Part shown: piece after piece, positions 22,372-33,362 of the stretch
Position numbering within the stretch: position 1 is the first letter of the stretch
Layout of the letters: every line of letters begins with the position of its first letter
Assembly (NCBI RefSeq): GCF_022376445.1
Contig: NW_025954990.1
Span: forward strand, 248,001 to 312,000
DNA from: Fomitopsis serialis
Taxonomy: Eukaryota > Basidiomycota > Agaricomycetes > Polyporales > Fomitopsidaceae
Direction: 5' to 3'
DNA: 64,000 bases
The notes under the pieces: model-generated
Databases searched by the model: none
What the model was told of the DNA's origin: nothing
What the model saw: the letters and a program-made list of their open reading frames with translations, nothing else
Program-made: the position numbers and the translations under genes

Positions 22372-23086
22372 CTTATAAAGGCTTTATGGAAGCCCTTTAT
22401 GCGGCACATGTCACAAAATATTAACCCAGGATTTGGGTCACCGTGACCTTCCTACTATACCGAAGACACGCTGTTCTCATGTTCAGATGTTCAGACGGCC
22501 TTAGACTGTGCTTACCTCTCGGTACAAATCCGTTCAACTGACAATAGGCTAACCCAGCCGAGCAGGACACAGTTAGCAGGTATAACGGCTTTACTTCGTT
22601 CCATAGTACTACGTCGTTTCACAGCTCTTGCGACGACGCGGCGCGAATTTTGACTGTGATGTCCAGTTAAAATGGTTCTAGCACAGCCATGATAGCTGGT
22701 ACTTAGCATGATGATATGGGTCGCGCGTCGCAGATTTTGTCACTATACTCGCCCACCAACATAATGAACTGTCATGTCACAACACTCACATGGACATGCG
22801 CCCTCATTTGCATGGGTTCAACTTCGAAGGAACGAGAGGCCTCGTACGCCCCCTATACCTGTATGGTTCCTCGTCAGACAGAGAACACACATTGTCAAGT
22901 ATAACAATACCTCGAGTGGCCACGAGATGCACAGTGCAGACCTCCAACCACGTAGCCTTCATCAGACTTTGACTGAGAAGTGATTCCATCTTTACACTCA
23001 TAACTATCTCGATTCAAGTATGAGTAGGGTGGGGAGTAGAACGTAGCAGTAGACAGATCGAGTCCGGCCAGTAGAATCGCCCGACG
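22372..23086. other. Intergenic, nothing recognised
   Basis: About 700 bp without a supportable gene, lying downstream of RDDN copy 4. Confidence 0.45.
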
Positions 23087-24128
23087 CTATGCCTGCGTGA
23101 GGCGTCTCTTTCGCAAACAGTAGCAACAGCAGACCTATTTTCGATTGCAGAGCTAACCATTCATGCTGAAAGTGAGCAACGCCATACATACCCCACATAC
23201 CCACCCAAGGGATCGCTCCGAACCCAGCCACTCGGCCGTGGCCTCTTTGTGAGCATAGGCCAGGTATACCCCAGTGTCAACGCAAGTACTGTCAATACAT
23301 AAAGACCCTGCCGGAGGCTTAGCATAGTATGCAACTGCTGAATGGCGGAAGAATGCCTACCAAGTGCTTCTCAAAGTCCGGCGCTCCTCCTAGAAGGACT
23401 ACCACTCTCTCGATGTCACGCCGCGGCACGCCGTGATTTCGTAGGTCGTCTCCAAGCCCTTGCGCACATCCACAAGGGCGTCGAGGAGTCCAAAGCTTGC
23501 GGCGGCCATGACACTCCTTTCTATGATGTTGGCCGGCTCCTCCGACTCTATGATATTATTGGTCGGTTTCTCGAGTTCTGGCTGTCTGATAAGCATTCGG
23601 AACAGAGACATGTCGGTGTAGCGTACCTGCTGGGCCCGATCCCATTTCGTTGCAGCAACAAGAGTCGTAGAAGCTCGGGCGATTGCCGCTGGAAGCCGTA
23701 TCCAACTGCATCAGTGGCGAGTGTGATGGTCCGGATGTCTTCGTCTGTCTCGGCCGTCTTCTTATATTGCCTCTGACGCGTGAACGAGTAGGTTATAGCT
23801 CCCAACGCAGTAGATGCTTGCATAAGTGTGCTGATGCTGCCTTTGTCGGCCCACGTCTCTCGCGCCCATGCAGAGGTGGCAAGCCGCGGAATGCGGCGCG
23901 CGATCAGGGTACTGAGCGGAAAGACGGATATCGAGGCTGCCACGCAGCATGACAGCCAGATGTGCTTGTTGTCGTCGCGCTACGCCGTGCAGAGCCGTAG
24001 TGAGCTCCGAACGTTTCGTGCATATTTTAGGTACGTACCAGATACCGATATGCTAAGCCTGAGGGCCCTCTGGAGCCGGTCGGCTCAGATCGCCTGAGTG
24101 GATGTTCAACGGTGTGTTCGCTGGTCAT
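23087..24128 (-). pseudogene. RDDN-family copy 4, inverted near-duplicate of copy 1, decayed
   Basis: Exon 1 (24128-24039, MTSEHTVEHPLRRSEP ... YRYL) and the start of exon 2 (from 23979, RDDNKHIWLSCC) are intact and very close to copy 1. From there it carries many single-base losses relative to copy 1. Exon 2 is two bases shorter near 23637. Exon 3 has lost single bases at several sites (around 23420-23510), so the helical segment reads in shifting frames. Exon 4 has lost bases in GAGGTGGC- and GGGCTTCGG-type sites. The upstream sequence has a 77-bp insertion. Both the coding decay and the near identity elsewhere suggest a recent duplicate that no longer encodes the full protein, unless the indels are assembly errors. 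Confidence 0.65.
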
Positions 24129-24140
24129 CGTTGGCTGGTC

Positions 24141-24224
24141 CTAGGGGTTAAACAAGAATATCCGGAGCGCGCGCAGGTTGAAAGAATTGTCTACTCTGCC
24201 CACGGGAGACTATCCTACTAGGGG
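24141..24224 (-). mobile_element. Small insertion with CTAGGGG direct repeats
   Basis: Compared with the leader of RDDN copy 1, this copy has an extra 70 bp plus a second CTAGGGG. The repeats are at 24141-24147 and 24218-24224, and copy 1 has one CCCCTAG at the same point. This has the form of a short non-autonomous insertion with a 7-bp target duplication. Terminal inverted repeats are not evident. Confidence 0.45.
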
Positions 24225-24739
24225 ACTGCCGAGCCTTAGGCAGCCGCGTACTTATACAGTGGAGAGGGAGCGAGGCGAGCGTACGCATGATAGACTCCCA
24301 TCCGACTCTGAACGCTGTCTGACTCACTGGAAGACGTGAACATGATAGTAAATACATATTGAGCGTGGGAACCCCTGACCACCGTCTGAGGCGCTCACAA
24401 CTGCACGCTTTTGAACGGATCATGATGCTCCTCGACGTCCGCGTCAGCACCCGTTCAACAATTTGCCCGCCACATCTCAATTTGTACTGACCCGTGAATA
24501 GTAGTAACGAGTACCACATACAGACGTACGTACACACAAACGCACAGACGTATGTACATGCATACAATACAGACATACGGGCGACCAGACGTATAGACGA
24601 ATTGCGATGTGTATTCGGGCGGTACTGTGCCCACACTTGCTCGTAGACTCTAGGGTGTGAACGTTTGAACGACAGATACAAAGCAGTTGCAAACAAATCG
24701 ATCAACAAGCGACAGCGTACGGAATACCAAAAGCAGACA
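24225..24739. other. Intergenic, nothing recognised
   Basis: Contains the TATAAGTA-type leader of RDDN copy 4 at its left end. No other supported feature. Confidence 0.4.
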
Positions 24740-25393
24740 TTAGCAAAGCGAGTTCGGCTTGTATCTCATGAGGGCCCAGCCCAAGTACGATCCTCCTAGA
24801 CCCGACGACTTTGTGAATACCCGGACTACGTCGGCATCACGTTGCCCACTCACATATATCCGTGTGTTAGGACCATCAGCCCCAGTACGGCAGGCATGAA
24901 AGTTGTGGAGATGCCTGTGCAGTGACTCCGGCCGCGTAAACGTCGCTGGGCACTTGTCGCACTGCACCTTCGTCGCGACGCGCGCATGGATTTCAAACAC
25001 ATGCCGCCAGAGGTTGTTCATCGGCCTGCGCATGCACCCCTCCCACTTGCAGCCGCCCTTCGCCCCGTGGTGGGCCTCCTTGAGATGCGCCTTGACTGCG
25101 TCCTTCGTGGCGTCGACAAGGGCACGGCAGCCGTCCCACTTGCACATCACGTACACCACATCCGCATCATTCGGAGACGTCAGGGCGGCGGCGGGCGCGC
25201 TGCTTGCATTGACAGTGATATTCTGCTCCGGCGCCTCCTGTGGCTTGCCGAGATTCCCGCCAGATTGAGCTGGCGCGGGAACAGTAACAGACTCAGGCTC
25301 CTCCCCATCCGCCTTCGGGGGGTAGAGGGGATGAATCCGAGAGTGCGAATCAATGTTTTGTGTCCCTATCCTCACCCGCCACACCTCAGCCAC
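24740..25393 (-). CDS. C2H2 zinc-finger protein (C-terminal part)
   Basis: The minus-strand frame encodes a Pro/Ala-rich linker and then three C2H2-like units. CKWDGC ... AVKAHLKEAHH is first, CKWEGC ... NLWRHVFEIH second, and the classical finger CDKCPATFTRPESLHRHLHNFH third. Such proteins are nuclear DNA-binding regulators in fungi. No ATG is available in frame near 25393, so the coding part must be joined to upstream exons. The minus-strand open sequence at 25590-26403 is the natural candidate, which would make this one gene interrupted by the palindrome at 25299-25613. The target genes are unknown. Confidence 0.65.
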   Translation of the reverse strand: MAEVWRVRIGTQNIDSHSRIHPLYPPKADGEEPESVTVPAPAQSGGNLGKPQEAPEQNITVNASSAPAAALTSPNDADVVYVMCKWDGCRALVDATKDAVKAHLKEAHHGAKGGCKWEGCMRRPMNNLWRHVFEIHARVATKVQCDKCPATFTRPESLHRHLHNFHACRTGADGPNTRIYVSGQRDADVVRVFTKSSGLGGSYLGWALMRYKPNSLC

Positions 25394-25613
25394 ATCCCAT
25401 CAAAAGTTTTCATCCCCGCCCGATCCTGAATCTCCGTAATCTTATTCCCCTTTACCCCTAGAGGGAAATAAGATTGTGGAGTTTGAATTGGCTCGCGTGG
25501 TGCATGTGACTTGGATCAACTAGTACGTTTTTGGATACAGGACTTAGGATCGAGAATGAGCATCGTATTCGCTCACTCGGATTCATCCCCTCTACCCCCG
25601 AAGGCGGATGGGA
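25299..25613. repeat. Large imperfect palindrome
   Basis: The outer arms (about 25299-25350 and 25560-25613) are inverted copies sharing CCATCCGCCTTCGGGG and GTAGAGGGGATGAATCCGAG. The inner arms (25431-25448 and 25462-25480, AATCTTATT-CCC pairing) are centred on the same point near 25456. The intermediate parts are diverged. The whole unit therefore looks like one inverted duplication with its centre between the two halves of the zinc-finger locus. Confidence 0.7.
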
Positions 25614-26403
25614 AGGAGCCTGTAACAGACTGAGGGATCGGCCTCACCGGTCGATCGACTCGGAGGCTGCTCGACGGAGGCCAGTTGCCACCGAAGGGCT
25701 CCGAGTCGGAAAAACAGCGTTGGTGGCCTTCGTCCGGTGCTGGGCCAAGTTGCTGCGGAAGGATCGGAAGACCCCGCATGCGTCACTGATGTCTGTTCTA
25801 GGTATACAGATCGAGCACTCACTGAGGTACCGAACGGAGACATCATGGTGTGGTCGAAGTCGAAGGGACTTGCATAGGAAGGGTTGCCAAAGGAAGATGC
25901 ATAGAAAGAGGGTGTGTACAGAGAGGATGCGTTGAGAGAGGGTGTGTTGAGAGAGGGTGTGTTGAGAGAGGGTGTGTTGAGAGAGGGTGTGTTGAGAGAG
26001 GGTGTGTCGAAGAACTCCAAGGGCGTGTCTAAAGAGGGGGTGTCAAAAAAGAGTGCATCGGTCCCGACTGCATGCGTCTCTCGAGTGCTCGTCAAATTTA
26101 TGGCCGACGAAAGCGAATATGCCGACTACCCATACCAGTACAGACCCTAACAGTCAACGTCAAGTGAAATAAGGCGCGAAGATGCGTACTTACCGGCTCG
26201 TGCCATCCTAGGGCAACTGTACGCCTCGGGGCCGCGGTGCTCATGTCGGGGTACAATCCCTGACACCGTAGCTGCGGAAGCTCCCCGGCATCTGCAACAT
26301 AAAGGGGTCGCTCAGTGATCACCTCCTCGTCCAGAGACGTGACGAATGCACCCTGCGGCTCAAGAGTATGCTGTGCAGTACAGCCAGAGCTTGCGCTGTC
26401 CAT
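25590..26403 (-). CDS. Probable 5' exons of the zinc-finger gene; repeat-bearing hypothetical
   Basis: An ATG at 26403 opens MDSASSGCTAQHTLEPQG and, across an in-frame TTGCAG site, DAGELPQLRCQGLYPDM. It ends at a GTAAGT donor near 26195. The next open stretch encodes a Pro/Ser/Thr/Asn-rich part made of repeated NTPSL pentapeptides, then YASPFDFDHTMMSPFGTS before a GTGAGT donor near 25826. A further short exon may read NLAQHRTKATNAVFPT. This disordered composition is typical of the N-terminal half of fungal C2H2 regulators. The joins to the zinc fingers cannot be settled because the palindrome lies between. Confidence 0.45.
25928..26008 (-). repeat. 15-bp coding tandem repeat
   Basis: Five near-perfect units of GAGAGAGGGTGTGTT (plus-strand form) lie in tandem. 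On the minus strand each unit encodes the pentapeptide N-T-P-S-L. The flanking units are degenerate. Confidence 0.85.
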
Positions 26404-28039
26404 TCCACCGACGTATACTTAGCGTGCTTGAGCATGAGCAGTTCTTGTGAGCCTTTTCCCAAGCTGTCGTACGACGAAAAAAAATACCTGTGGTGGTACA
26501 GTAGAAGTAGAATGTCGATGAGAGGCCGAGGGAAGACAAACTGGACGGCAGAATGGGGTGCAGCAACGGTGCTTCATGAGTTATATATGAAGGCGAGAGA
26601 CCGCCTGCGGACATCCGAGTCTATGGGTCGTTGAGTAAAAACTGAGAATGAAGTACAATTGATGGCGAATCGAACCGATCAGCATCGAAGGACACTGAGA
26701 GGAGCGCTCTTGCGCGCTAGCAATTGTGGCCTGTTGTGACGGTGGCGCTCGCTGGCGACGGCACCCTCAAGCGATCCCGCGCGCGCACCAAATCCATACA
26801 TAGTGGTCCTGGCAAGGGGTAGCCGCACTAATGCACAGGAGGAAGTAGCACTGAGAAGTTTTACTCAGCCGGCGACCGCGACACAGCATTCCATCAATTG
26901 AGATCCGAGTCTCGCTCACTCACCACGATCTGGTACCGGTCATCCGTGTGGACGCACCATCGAGCGATAGTGGGGTGCGTCCACACGGATGGGTACCGGT
27001 ACCAGACCAGCCCGCCGACTGCATCGGCGGCGTCGGCAGGAGGCGCAGAGCTTGAACACAAGTGTTCACTCCGCCGTTCGGACAACCGCGCTCTCGGCTG
27101 ATGACTTCAGTGTGGAGAACGGAACCCAGAGGGAAGATTGAAAATGACCGCGCGAGGATGTGCAACGGGCGGATGTCCGACGCTCCTCGTCGCTGCCTCG
27201 CGCCCATCGCTTTTCCAGCAGCGACATATCATATTGTGTGATACACCCTTCCGCCGCGCGCACACAGCAGCCCGGTGGCTCGGGAGGCGCAGCCAGCACC
27301 AGTCACCAAACAGAATGCCACCGCCGAAGGCACGTACGAAGGAGGTCTGGAGCACTTCTGGCGCTGCCTCAGTTGCGGTTTCTCCTCTCGCACGACTGTC
27401 ATAGGAAGTCGACGCTACATTCAAACTCCGGTCTCATGCTTACCCTCGAGCCATTTCGGACCATACCAGCCGGCTGTGGCCTTGGAGCTTGTCCGAGGAG
27501 GCTGTTGTGTGCGGGCGGTGCAGGGCATCTATGTATCAATGGATGCCTTCCCGCAGAGGTTTACAACCGTTTCTATTCTAAATTTCGACTGTAAATTGCC
27601 CCGGCATATCGGCGAAGCGAGCGTACCACTGCGTCGGATCAGCAACCCCCCCCTTCCAGATACAAAACTCGTCCATAACAGTGATCTTGAATCTCCGCTG
27701 CAATGAGATCTGGATCGTACGACCTGAACACAGTGCGCGGCGCGCGTGCGCGCCGACAGCTGAATTCTGGCGTGCCCAGTCACTCGAATAATGGCTTTGA
27801 GCTGCGTGTATCTACCGACTGTCTCATCCATCAAGCTCTGGCTTTCGTCTGACTGCCTTTGAACACACTACAAGCTACATTTAGTGACCACAAACTCCGA
27901 GTCCTCCATGCTGACCAGCAGGTTCTAGGTCGAGTGCTGCGACCCGTGCTCGCTTCTTGCCCGCGCACTTACTGGCTGGTACCCGCGCCCGCGTTCTTGG
28001 TCGAGTGGGTGCCTCGACGAGCAATCAGCACTCAGCTCG
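26404..28039. other. Gene-poor interval with one strong hairpin
   Basis: About 1.6 kb in which no gene family was recognised on either strand. It holds the cruciform-forming repeat at 26929-27006. Confidence 0.45.
26929..27006. repeat. Strong inverted repeat (about 30-bp arms)
   Basis: The left arm contains CTGGTACCGGT then CATCCGTGTGGACGCACC (26929-26958). The right arm is its inverted copy (26974-27005) with three extra bases between the two blocks. The loop is about 15 nt. No flanking coding sequence was recognised. Confidence 0.8.
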
Positions 28040-28182
28040 TGGTGCCTTTACTTGCCCACCAATCTGCGCGAATACCCGCGCGTCCGCCCTCGCGTTCGGC
28101 TTGCCTGCCCTCTCGCTCGCCCGCTTGCCCTATCGTGCCCACATGCCCGCCCTCTTGAGCCTGCCCGCTCGTTCTTACCCGC
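28040..28182 (+). repeat. C/T-rich minisatellite block
   Basis: CTCGCCCG/CTTGCCCG-type units of the same kind as at 7736-8450. It ends within a few bases of the Ca2+-ATPase relic. Confidence 0.7.
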
Positions 28183-28185
28183 CAT

Positions 28186-28430
28186 AACTCGACGGCCTTT
28201 GAGGTCACGGATCTGGAGACGGAAGAGCTTGTGTTTGTCGGGACTCGGGAGCAAGACGGAGACGGCGCTGCTCAAGTTCACGAACTTGAAGGAGCCTGGC
28301 TGAGCGGACTACAGGAACAAGCACGAGGCTGTGGACATCGTGTAGATGCTCCCGTTCTCGAGCTCGCACAATGCAATGGGCGGCGTCGTCAAACTGGACA
28401 ACGGCAGGTATCACGAGGTCACGGTGAGAG
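28186..28430 (+). pseudogene. PMC1-type Ca2+-ATPase fragment
   Basis: NSTAFEVTDLETEELVFVG (from 28186) is followed, after a short frame jump near 28240, by GSKTETALLKF. After an in-frame TGA comes ADYRNKHEAVDIV, a TAG, and then MLPFSSSHNAMGGVVKLDNG. These pieces, in this order, are the nucleotide-binding domain of fungal plasma-membrane/vacuolar type Ca2+ pumps. Two stops and a frameshift show that it is dead. Only about 80 of more than 1100 residues remain. The sequence before 28183 is C/T-rich repeat and nothing recognisable continues after 28430. Confidence 0.8.
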
Positions 28431-28814
28431 CACACTACGCTTGGTTTCGTCGTGTGTAGCTGACGGTACTAGTAGACCAGCTGCCAACGCCTTGCGTCTC
28501 GAGTGGGTGAGTGAGGTTTCTATCTTGCCCTTGGTCCAACACATCGTCTGACCGGGCATGCTCACCGAGATTGGTAGGGTTCAGATGCAACCGCGCATTG
28601 TGCAGCGTCCGAACGCTTGGTGCCTTGCGAGGGCGAGAGTCGGGAACATGACGGGCGGGAGCCGTCTGACGGTATGTGAATCTCGTGCCCTGGTTCGTCT
28701 TTTCGCTGATACCCATCACCTCGTCGGACGCCAGTTTCTCCTGCGCGTAGCGCGGCATCAGGGCCCACAAGCATAGATCTCGCCTTCGGGTAGTTGGCTA
28801 TAAATGTCTGCGAC
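28431..28814. other. Unassigned
   Basis: A 111-codon frame runs on the minus strand across 28435-28770, but it resembles no family known to me and has no clear splice context. Confidence 0.3.
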
Positions 28815-29035
28815 CCCAACACGCTCGCCCACCGTCCCACCTGCCCACTGTCCCGCTCGCCTGCCGTCCCGTTCGCTCCTGCCAGTGGTCGCCTGCCGCC
28901 TCGCTCGCCCGACCGTACGCCTGTTCTTGCTCGGCTACCCGCGCTCGCCTTCTCGCCTGCTCGCACGCAGCTTCTCGCCCGCCTGTCCGCTCTTGCCCTC
29001 CCTCACCCGCCTGCCCGATCTCGCTGCCCACTCTG
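28815..29035 (+). repeat. C/T-rich minisatellite block
   Basis: The third plus-strand block of CTCGCC/CTGCCCGC-type units, about 390 bp after the Ca2+-ATPase relic. Confidence 0.7.
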
Positions 29036-32000
29036 CTCTGGATGGTCAGGTAGGGTCAGGTCAATCAGAATCGAGCTCCGCTAGATTACATAATGTTTTA
29101 TCTTACATAAGATAAAGACTCATGGGCGAAGCTGCGGAGGCGTATCATACATAATCATTTTTTCATAATGATATTCAGACCCCGCACATGCATTTGAAAC
29201 GACTGTAAATCCTGCGGAAAGGCATCCAATACTTAGTTCGTTTGCTGACCGTAATTTCCCGATAGTAGATTGCCCCTTGCGCAGTTTGTGCGTGGTCCTC
29301 GTCGTGATCGCAACCGCAGATCCGTCGCTGCGGGCGGGTGATGATGATGATGGATCTGTGTGTTTTTACAACTGTTTCTAAACCGATAGGCCCCTCATAA
29401 AAATGCGTACACGGGCGGAGGGCGTCGGATCTTGCCTTCGAGGTGATCCGCGCCTTCCGCCATTCGACCTCAGCCACCCGCCGTAGTCTGGCCCGCCCTC
29501 GACACTACCTGATATGGTTCAATCTTGATGCGAACAGCAAGACCGACACACTCCGCCTGAGCACATCTGTTTGACGTGGGGCCTATCGTTTTGGAAACAG
29601 CTGTAACCGCCACCAGCAAGTTCAACGTACTTCAACTGTCTGCGGGTGGAGAGGCGACGTACGTGTTCCATTTCGATCGGATTCCACCGTTGCCCACGCT
29701 CATCCTCTGCCCACGCGGAAGCTCTGCTCCCTCGTCCCAAAAGCGGCAGCTAGCAAAAGCCAAGCCCGTGTCGGGTGGACAGACGAACCTTCATTCTGGT
29801 GGCACTGCGGAGCAGCAACTCAAAGCGACAGATGCACGGGACAGGACTGGCCGTGCCAGGTACCGGCCTAGCGGGCGTGTTACGGCGTGCTCGCAGGCGT
29901 CGATGCGCGCATGACCGAGGCGACACTCGAAAGAGGCTTGACACGCATTGAGTAGATGCACGGATTGTCGTCGGCGAGAGACTCACCGTGCCTTCTGCTA
30001 AGATCACCTCCCCCGCCGTGTACGACACCCCATGCCCGTCATCCCGGACGTGTTGCCCGGAGAATATCGACCGACAACGATGGGTACGCATCACCAGACG
30101 ACTGCAGGTCCTTGCGAACGTACATGGTAGCACTGACTCGGGAGATACACCAGCACGAGGGGAAATATACCATGGTAGCATCTTCGTCGACTCGGGGTCG
30201 AACGACGAGATGGCACTGATGTGAGGGGACCTCTGGGTGACCTACCGCATTGAGTTCGGGATTGGTTCGCAACGATGCTCCTTGTCAACGGTGTCCTCAG
30301 AAGACGCCGCACTGGCAGTAAGAGCCGCGAAATAGAGACAGTTGTACTCAGTACTATCACTGTACCAGAAGTGCAATTTTCGCGCTTTTTCCTCTCTGCA
30401 GGACGAACCGCTCACCGGAAGCTCTCGGAGTTTGCACTGACGGATTCCTGAGGTCTGAATATATGGTGTATGATTTTACAGGCCTTGTCCAGGGAGTATG
30501 AGAGGGATGCCGAGAGGGAGCAAGGATTGGAACAGTAATGCAACTCTTCTCCGAGGCTCGTCACAGTTCCTGTCACACTGCCGAGTGTTGCCGAGTGTTG
30601 CCGACTGTGGCTATTGTGGCTGCACGGCGATACAGCAATGCAACCAACATGTTCATGCCACCTTGTGCTATCCCAAACACCTTTTTCAGTTGCTGGAGAG
30701 GCTGTGGATGTATCTATATTATTGTAATGATACTCAGAGGACCGGCATCCCTTACAGTATAGTAAGTCATAATGTTGAAAGCCATAACGAGTCGACTACT
30801 TCGACTCAGGAGATACTATACACCGGTCCTCCCTCATTTCACGAGTTCTATCTTTCTCCAGTAGTTAGTAGCTCCCCCGCGTGTCAAATGGAGGGTGGCA
30901 TGGCCAGTAATGCGTGCAATGCCTTGTCCAGCGGGCGAGCAACAGTAGTGCAACTGCTGCGATCGTAACCGCATATGGTAACTGATAAGGAGCGGAGTTG
31001 AGATCGCTGATCTTGGGTGGCTTTCCGTCACGCTCTGACCACCGCTCAGACGTCTTTCCTGCTCAGAAGTCGCAACAAGAGACGAAAGGCTTCGGAAAAA
31101 TATGAGGAACATATTATATGGTAGTTCAATGCACTTTTGAGACCCACAGACGAAGCGCCCAAGGGATGCGGTCAGCCGAGACTGTACCAGTGCGATTATT
31201 GAGGCGCGGAAGGCATTCATCGATTTCTTCTCCTCAAATGCGCTACACATTCAATTCATCAAAGTGCACATAAACATTGAGTACGAAGTAAAGAACATTG
31301 TACAAAAATCCCAGAATATTTAACGGGACGGATGAAATGGGAGTTGAGTAATTGCATTACTGTCGCGATTGCATTGCAGGGCCACTGATAGTACTCAACT
31401 GTTGGCCAGTGTCTGTCATTTGGTACGTTCGGACGCCACCTACTTATTGAGCGTGGGAACCTGATCACCGTAAACTAACTGAGGCGCCGCTTGGGCGCCG
31501 CCCTTCCGTCGTAGAAAGTACTGTGACTACAGACCTCCTACTAGCTTTGAATTTTGAAGCCTTAAATACTGCAGTATGCAGATGCCTCGTCATTTCCTCA
31601 GCTACGCTACACCCCAACATCTGGCGTCATCTCATGTTACAGACCCATGTACAATGTACGTCAGTAGGCAGATATCCTCAAATTTGAAGTAGGTCTCAAT
31701 GCACGAGCCTGATGACAAGACGCCGCGTGTCTACTGAACGCCCCCGAAATTGTGCCTATCCGTATTGCCGTGAGTACACGGGGCATCTCTGCTCCTATGC
31801 AGCTTCGAGCTAGTCCTCGCAATGTGACATCAGTACTTTTAATGGTCCGGACCGCAAAGAAGACTGGCATCGGCTGACCTGTGCCGTACAGGCTCAGGCT
31901 GAACACCCAACTTCACGGTACTATGATGCCTCATTCCTCGCTCTTCTCCCACTGTGTATTCATACGGTTGCTATGACTATGATATACTCATCCTGACTAG

Positions 32001-32479
32001 GCCTTACCTTCCATAAGTAAACCCACCGACCGCTCTCAGCGCCACCGCGCATCGACGCTAAACAATTATGGCCACACAATAGGCGTCCGCCCAACAATTG
32101 TCCGTTCCCTCGCGCGGGGCCGGACAATTAGCCTTCGCGGACGCCCGTCATTGTTGGCACATTGACGTCCGCGCACGCTCCCCATCATATCGCCCCCTCG
32201 GACGCGTCTCACAATGGGCGCGAACGCCACCCTGGAGCGTGCACAAAAGGCCGCACGCCGGATTTGGGCGGGGGCGTGCCACCGCGTGCCCACCGGCACA
32301 TGAGAAGCTCTCGGGGCGGCTGCGAGCCAGGAGTCGCTCCTAGTCGTATAAATCAGCCTGGCGAGGGGGGATAGGGCCAAGGAACCCAATCTCCGAGCAC
32401 CGATACTCCCGGGCCCAAGCGACTCTACTTACCCCGCCCCCGCCCCCGCCCCGCCCTCGACAAAGGAGCCTGACCAAAG
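29036..32479. other. Long gene-poor interval
   Basis: About 3.4 kb without a recognisable gene. The longest ATG-initiated frame (minus strand, 31250-30834, 138 codons) shows no domain, and codon use gives no clear support. The right end contains the inverted repeat 32082-32145 and the leader of the next gene. Confidence 0.45.
32082..32145. repeat. Inverted repeat upstream of the 32.5-kb gene
   Basis: GGCGTCCGC ... AATTGTCCG (32082-32104) and its inverted form (32121-32145) have identical ends and a diverged middle. They lie about 335 bp before the ATG at 32480. Confidence 0.5.
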
Positions 32480-33362
32480 ATGCTGTCCACGCCTACGCAA
32501 CCCGCCCTCAGCACCCGCGCCGCTGGCAAGGCTCGGGCCTCCGACGTCGGCATCCGCACGCGGCACAGTATGACGCAGGTCCAAGTCCAGGTTCAGGCAG
32601 CCCAACGGCGCGCCGCGCTTGGTACGTTCCGTAGTCTCAGGGACATCTTGGAGCTCAGACACTGACGATGCTGCCATTGACCTAGCTGCTTGCCAGCCGA
32701 CGACACTGTCTCCACATCAGCTGCACAGGCGGTCGCCGTCCGCCAGCGCGGTGCTCGACTTCTGTCCGAGGGAGTATCGCGATACCGCCGCTTCACAGCA
32801 GAGGGGAGAGTTCGCGGGACCCATGCTCAAGCCGAATGTCAAGGGCCGCCCCAGCGACGTGGATCTCCGAAATGGCAGTCTGTACGTGAACTGGGTGCGA
32901 AAAGCCGTTCTGGCACGTGAGTACCCGGTTCAAAGCTGTCCGCCACATACCTAGGACGAGGAATGCTGACGAGGACTGCAGGCCTGTCGCATATGCCTCT
33001 CGTGGACGTGCCGCCTGAGGAAGAGTCGGAGTACCAGGGAGTGTTCAACGTGCTCTGGGGATACATCTCGGAGATGGAGCCGCTCCTGCCGCTGTATGCC
33101 TGTTGGATGGCGGAGGACACGATCAAGCAGCTTGTCACCGCCGTATGTGCTTTCCCACCTGTCTGCGAATATCCTCGTTCTGACGTCATCCTTCAAGAAC
33201 GCGGTGGTTAAGCAACAAAAGTTGTACCTTGCATCCGAAAGCCCGCGCTTCATTCTGGACCTGCAGACTGTGACGCTGTTCATTAGGCAGATAGAGAAGC
33301 TGAAAGAGGCGATCGCGGAGAGGCAGAGAGCGATGCAGCGCCAGGCAGCAGAGCAAAAGTAA
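32480..33362 (+). CDS. Orphan protein, 232 residues
   Basis: I do not recognise this protein. Four exons (32480-32621, 32686-32916, 32982-33142, 33198-33362) join in phase. Exon 1 is Ser/Thr/Ala/Gln-rich. Exon 2 contains LDFCPREYRDTA and NGSLYVNWVRKAVLA. Exon 3 is well ordered (EESEYQGVFNVLWGYISEME, then LLPLYACWMAEDTIKQLVTA). Exon 4 ends in a basic amphipathic helix (FIRQIEKLKEAIAERQRAMQ). It is likely soluble and helical. The first intron acceptor at 32685 was preferred over one at 32658 because it gives a normal 64-bp intron. The gene is tail-to-tail with SRP19. Confidence 0.7.

Noticed and set aside
25928..26008. Could the tandem 15-bp units be a CRISPR array?
   Set aside because: Units are contiguous with no spacers and encode a pentapeptide repeat in a eukaryotic gene.
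30834..31250. A 138-codon ATG frame on the minus strand
   Set aside because: No domain, no splice partners and no paralogue; chance length in a long gene-poor region, so mentioned only in the interval note.
32622..32658. A 37-bp first intron in the 32.5-kb gene
   Set aside because: Unusually short. The next acceptor at 32685 keeps the same phase and gives a normal 64-bp intron.
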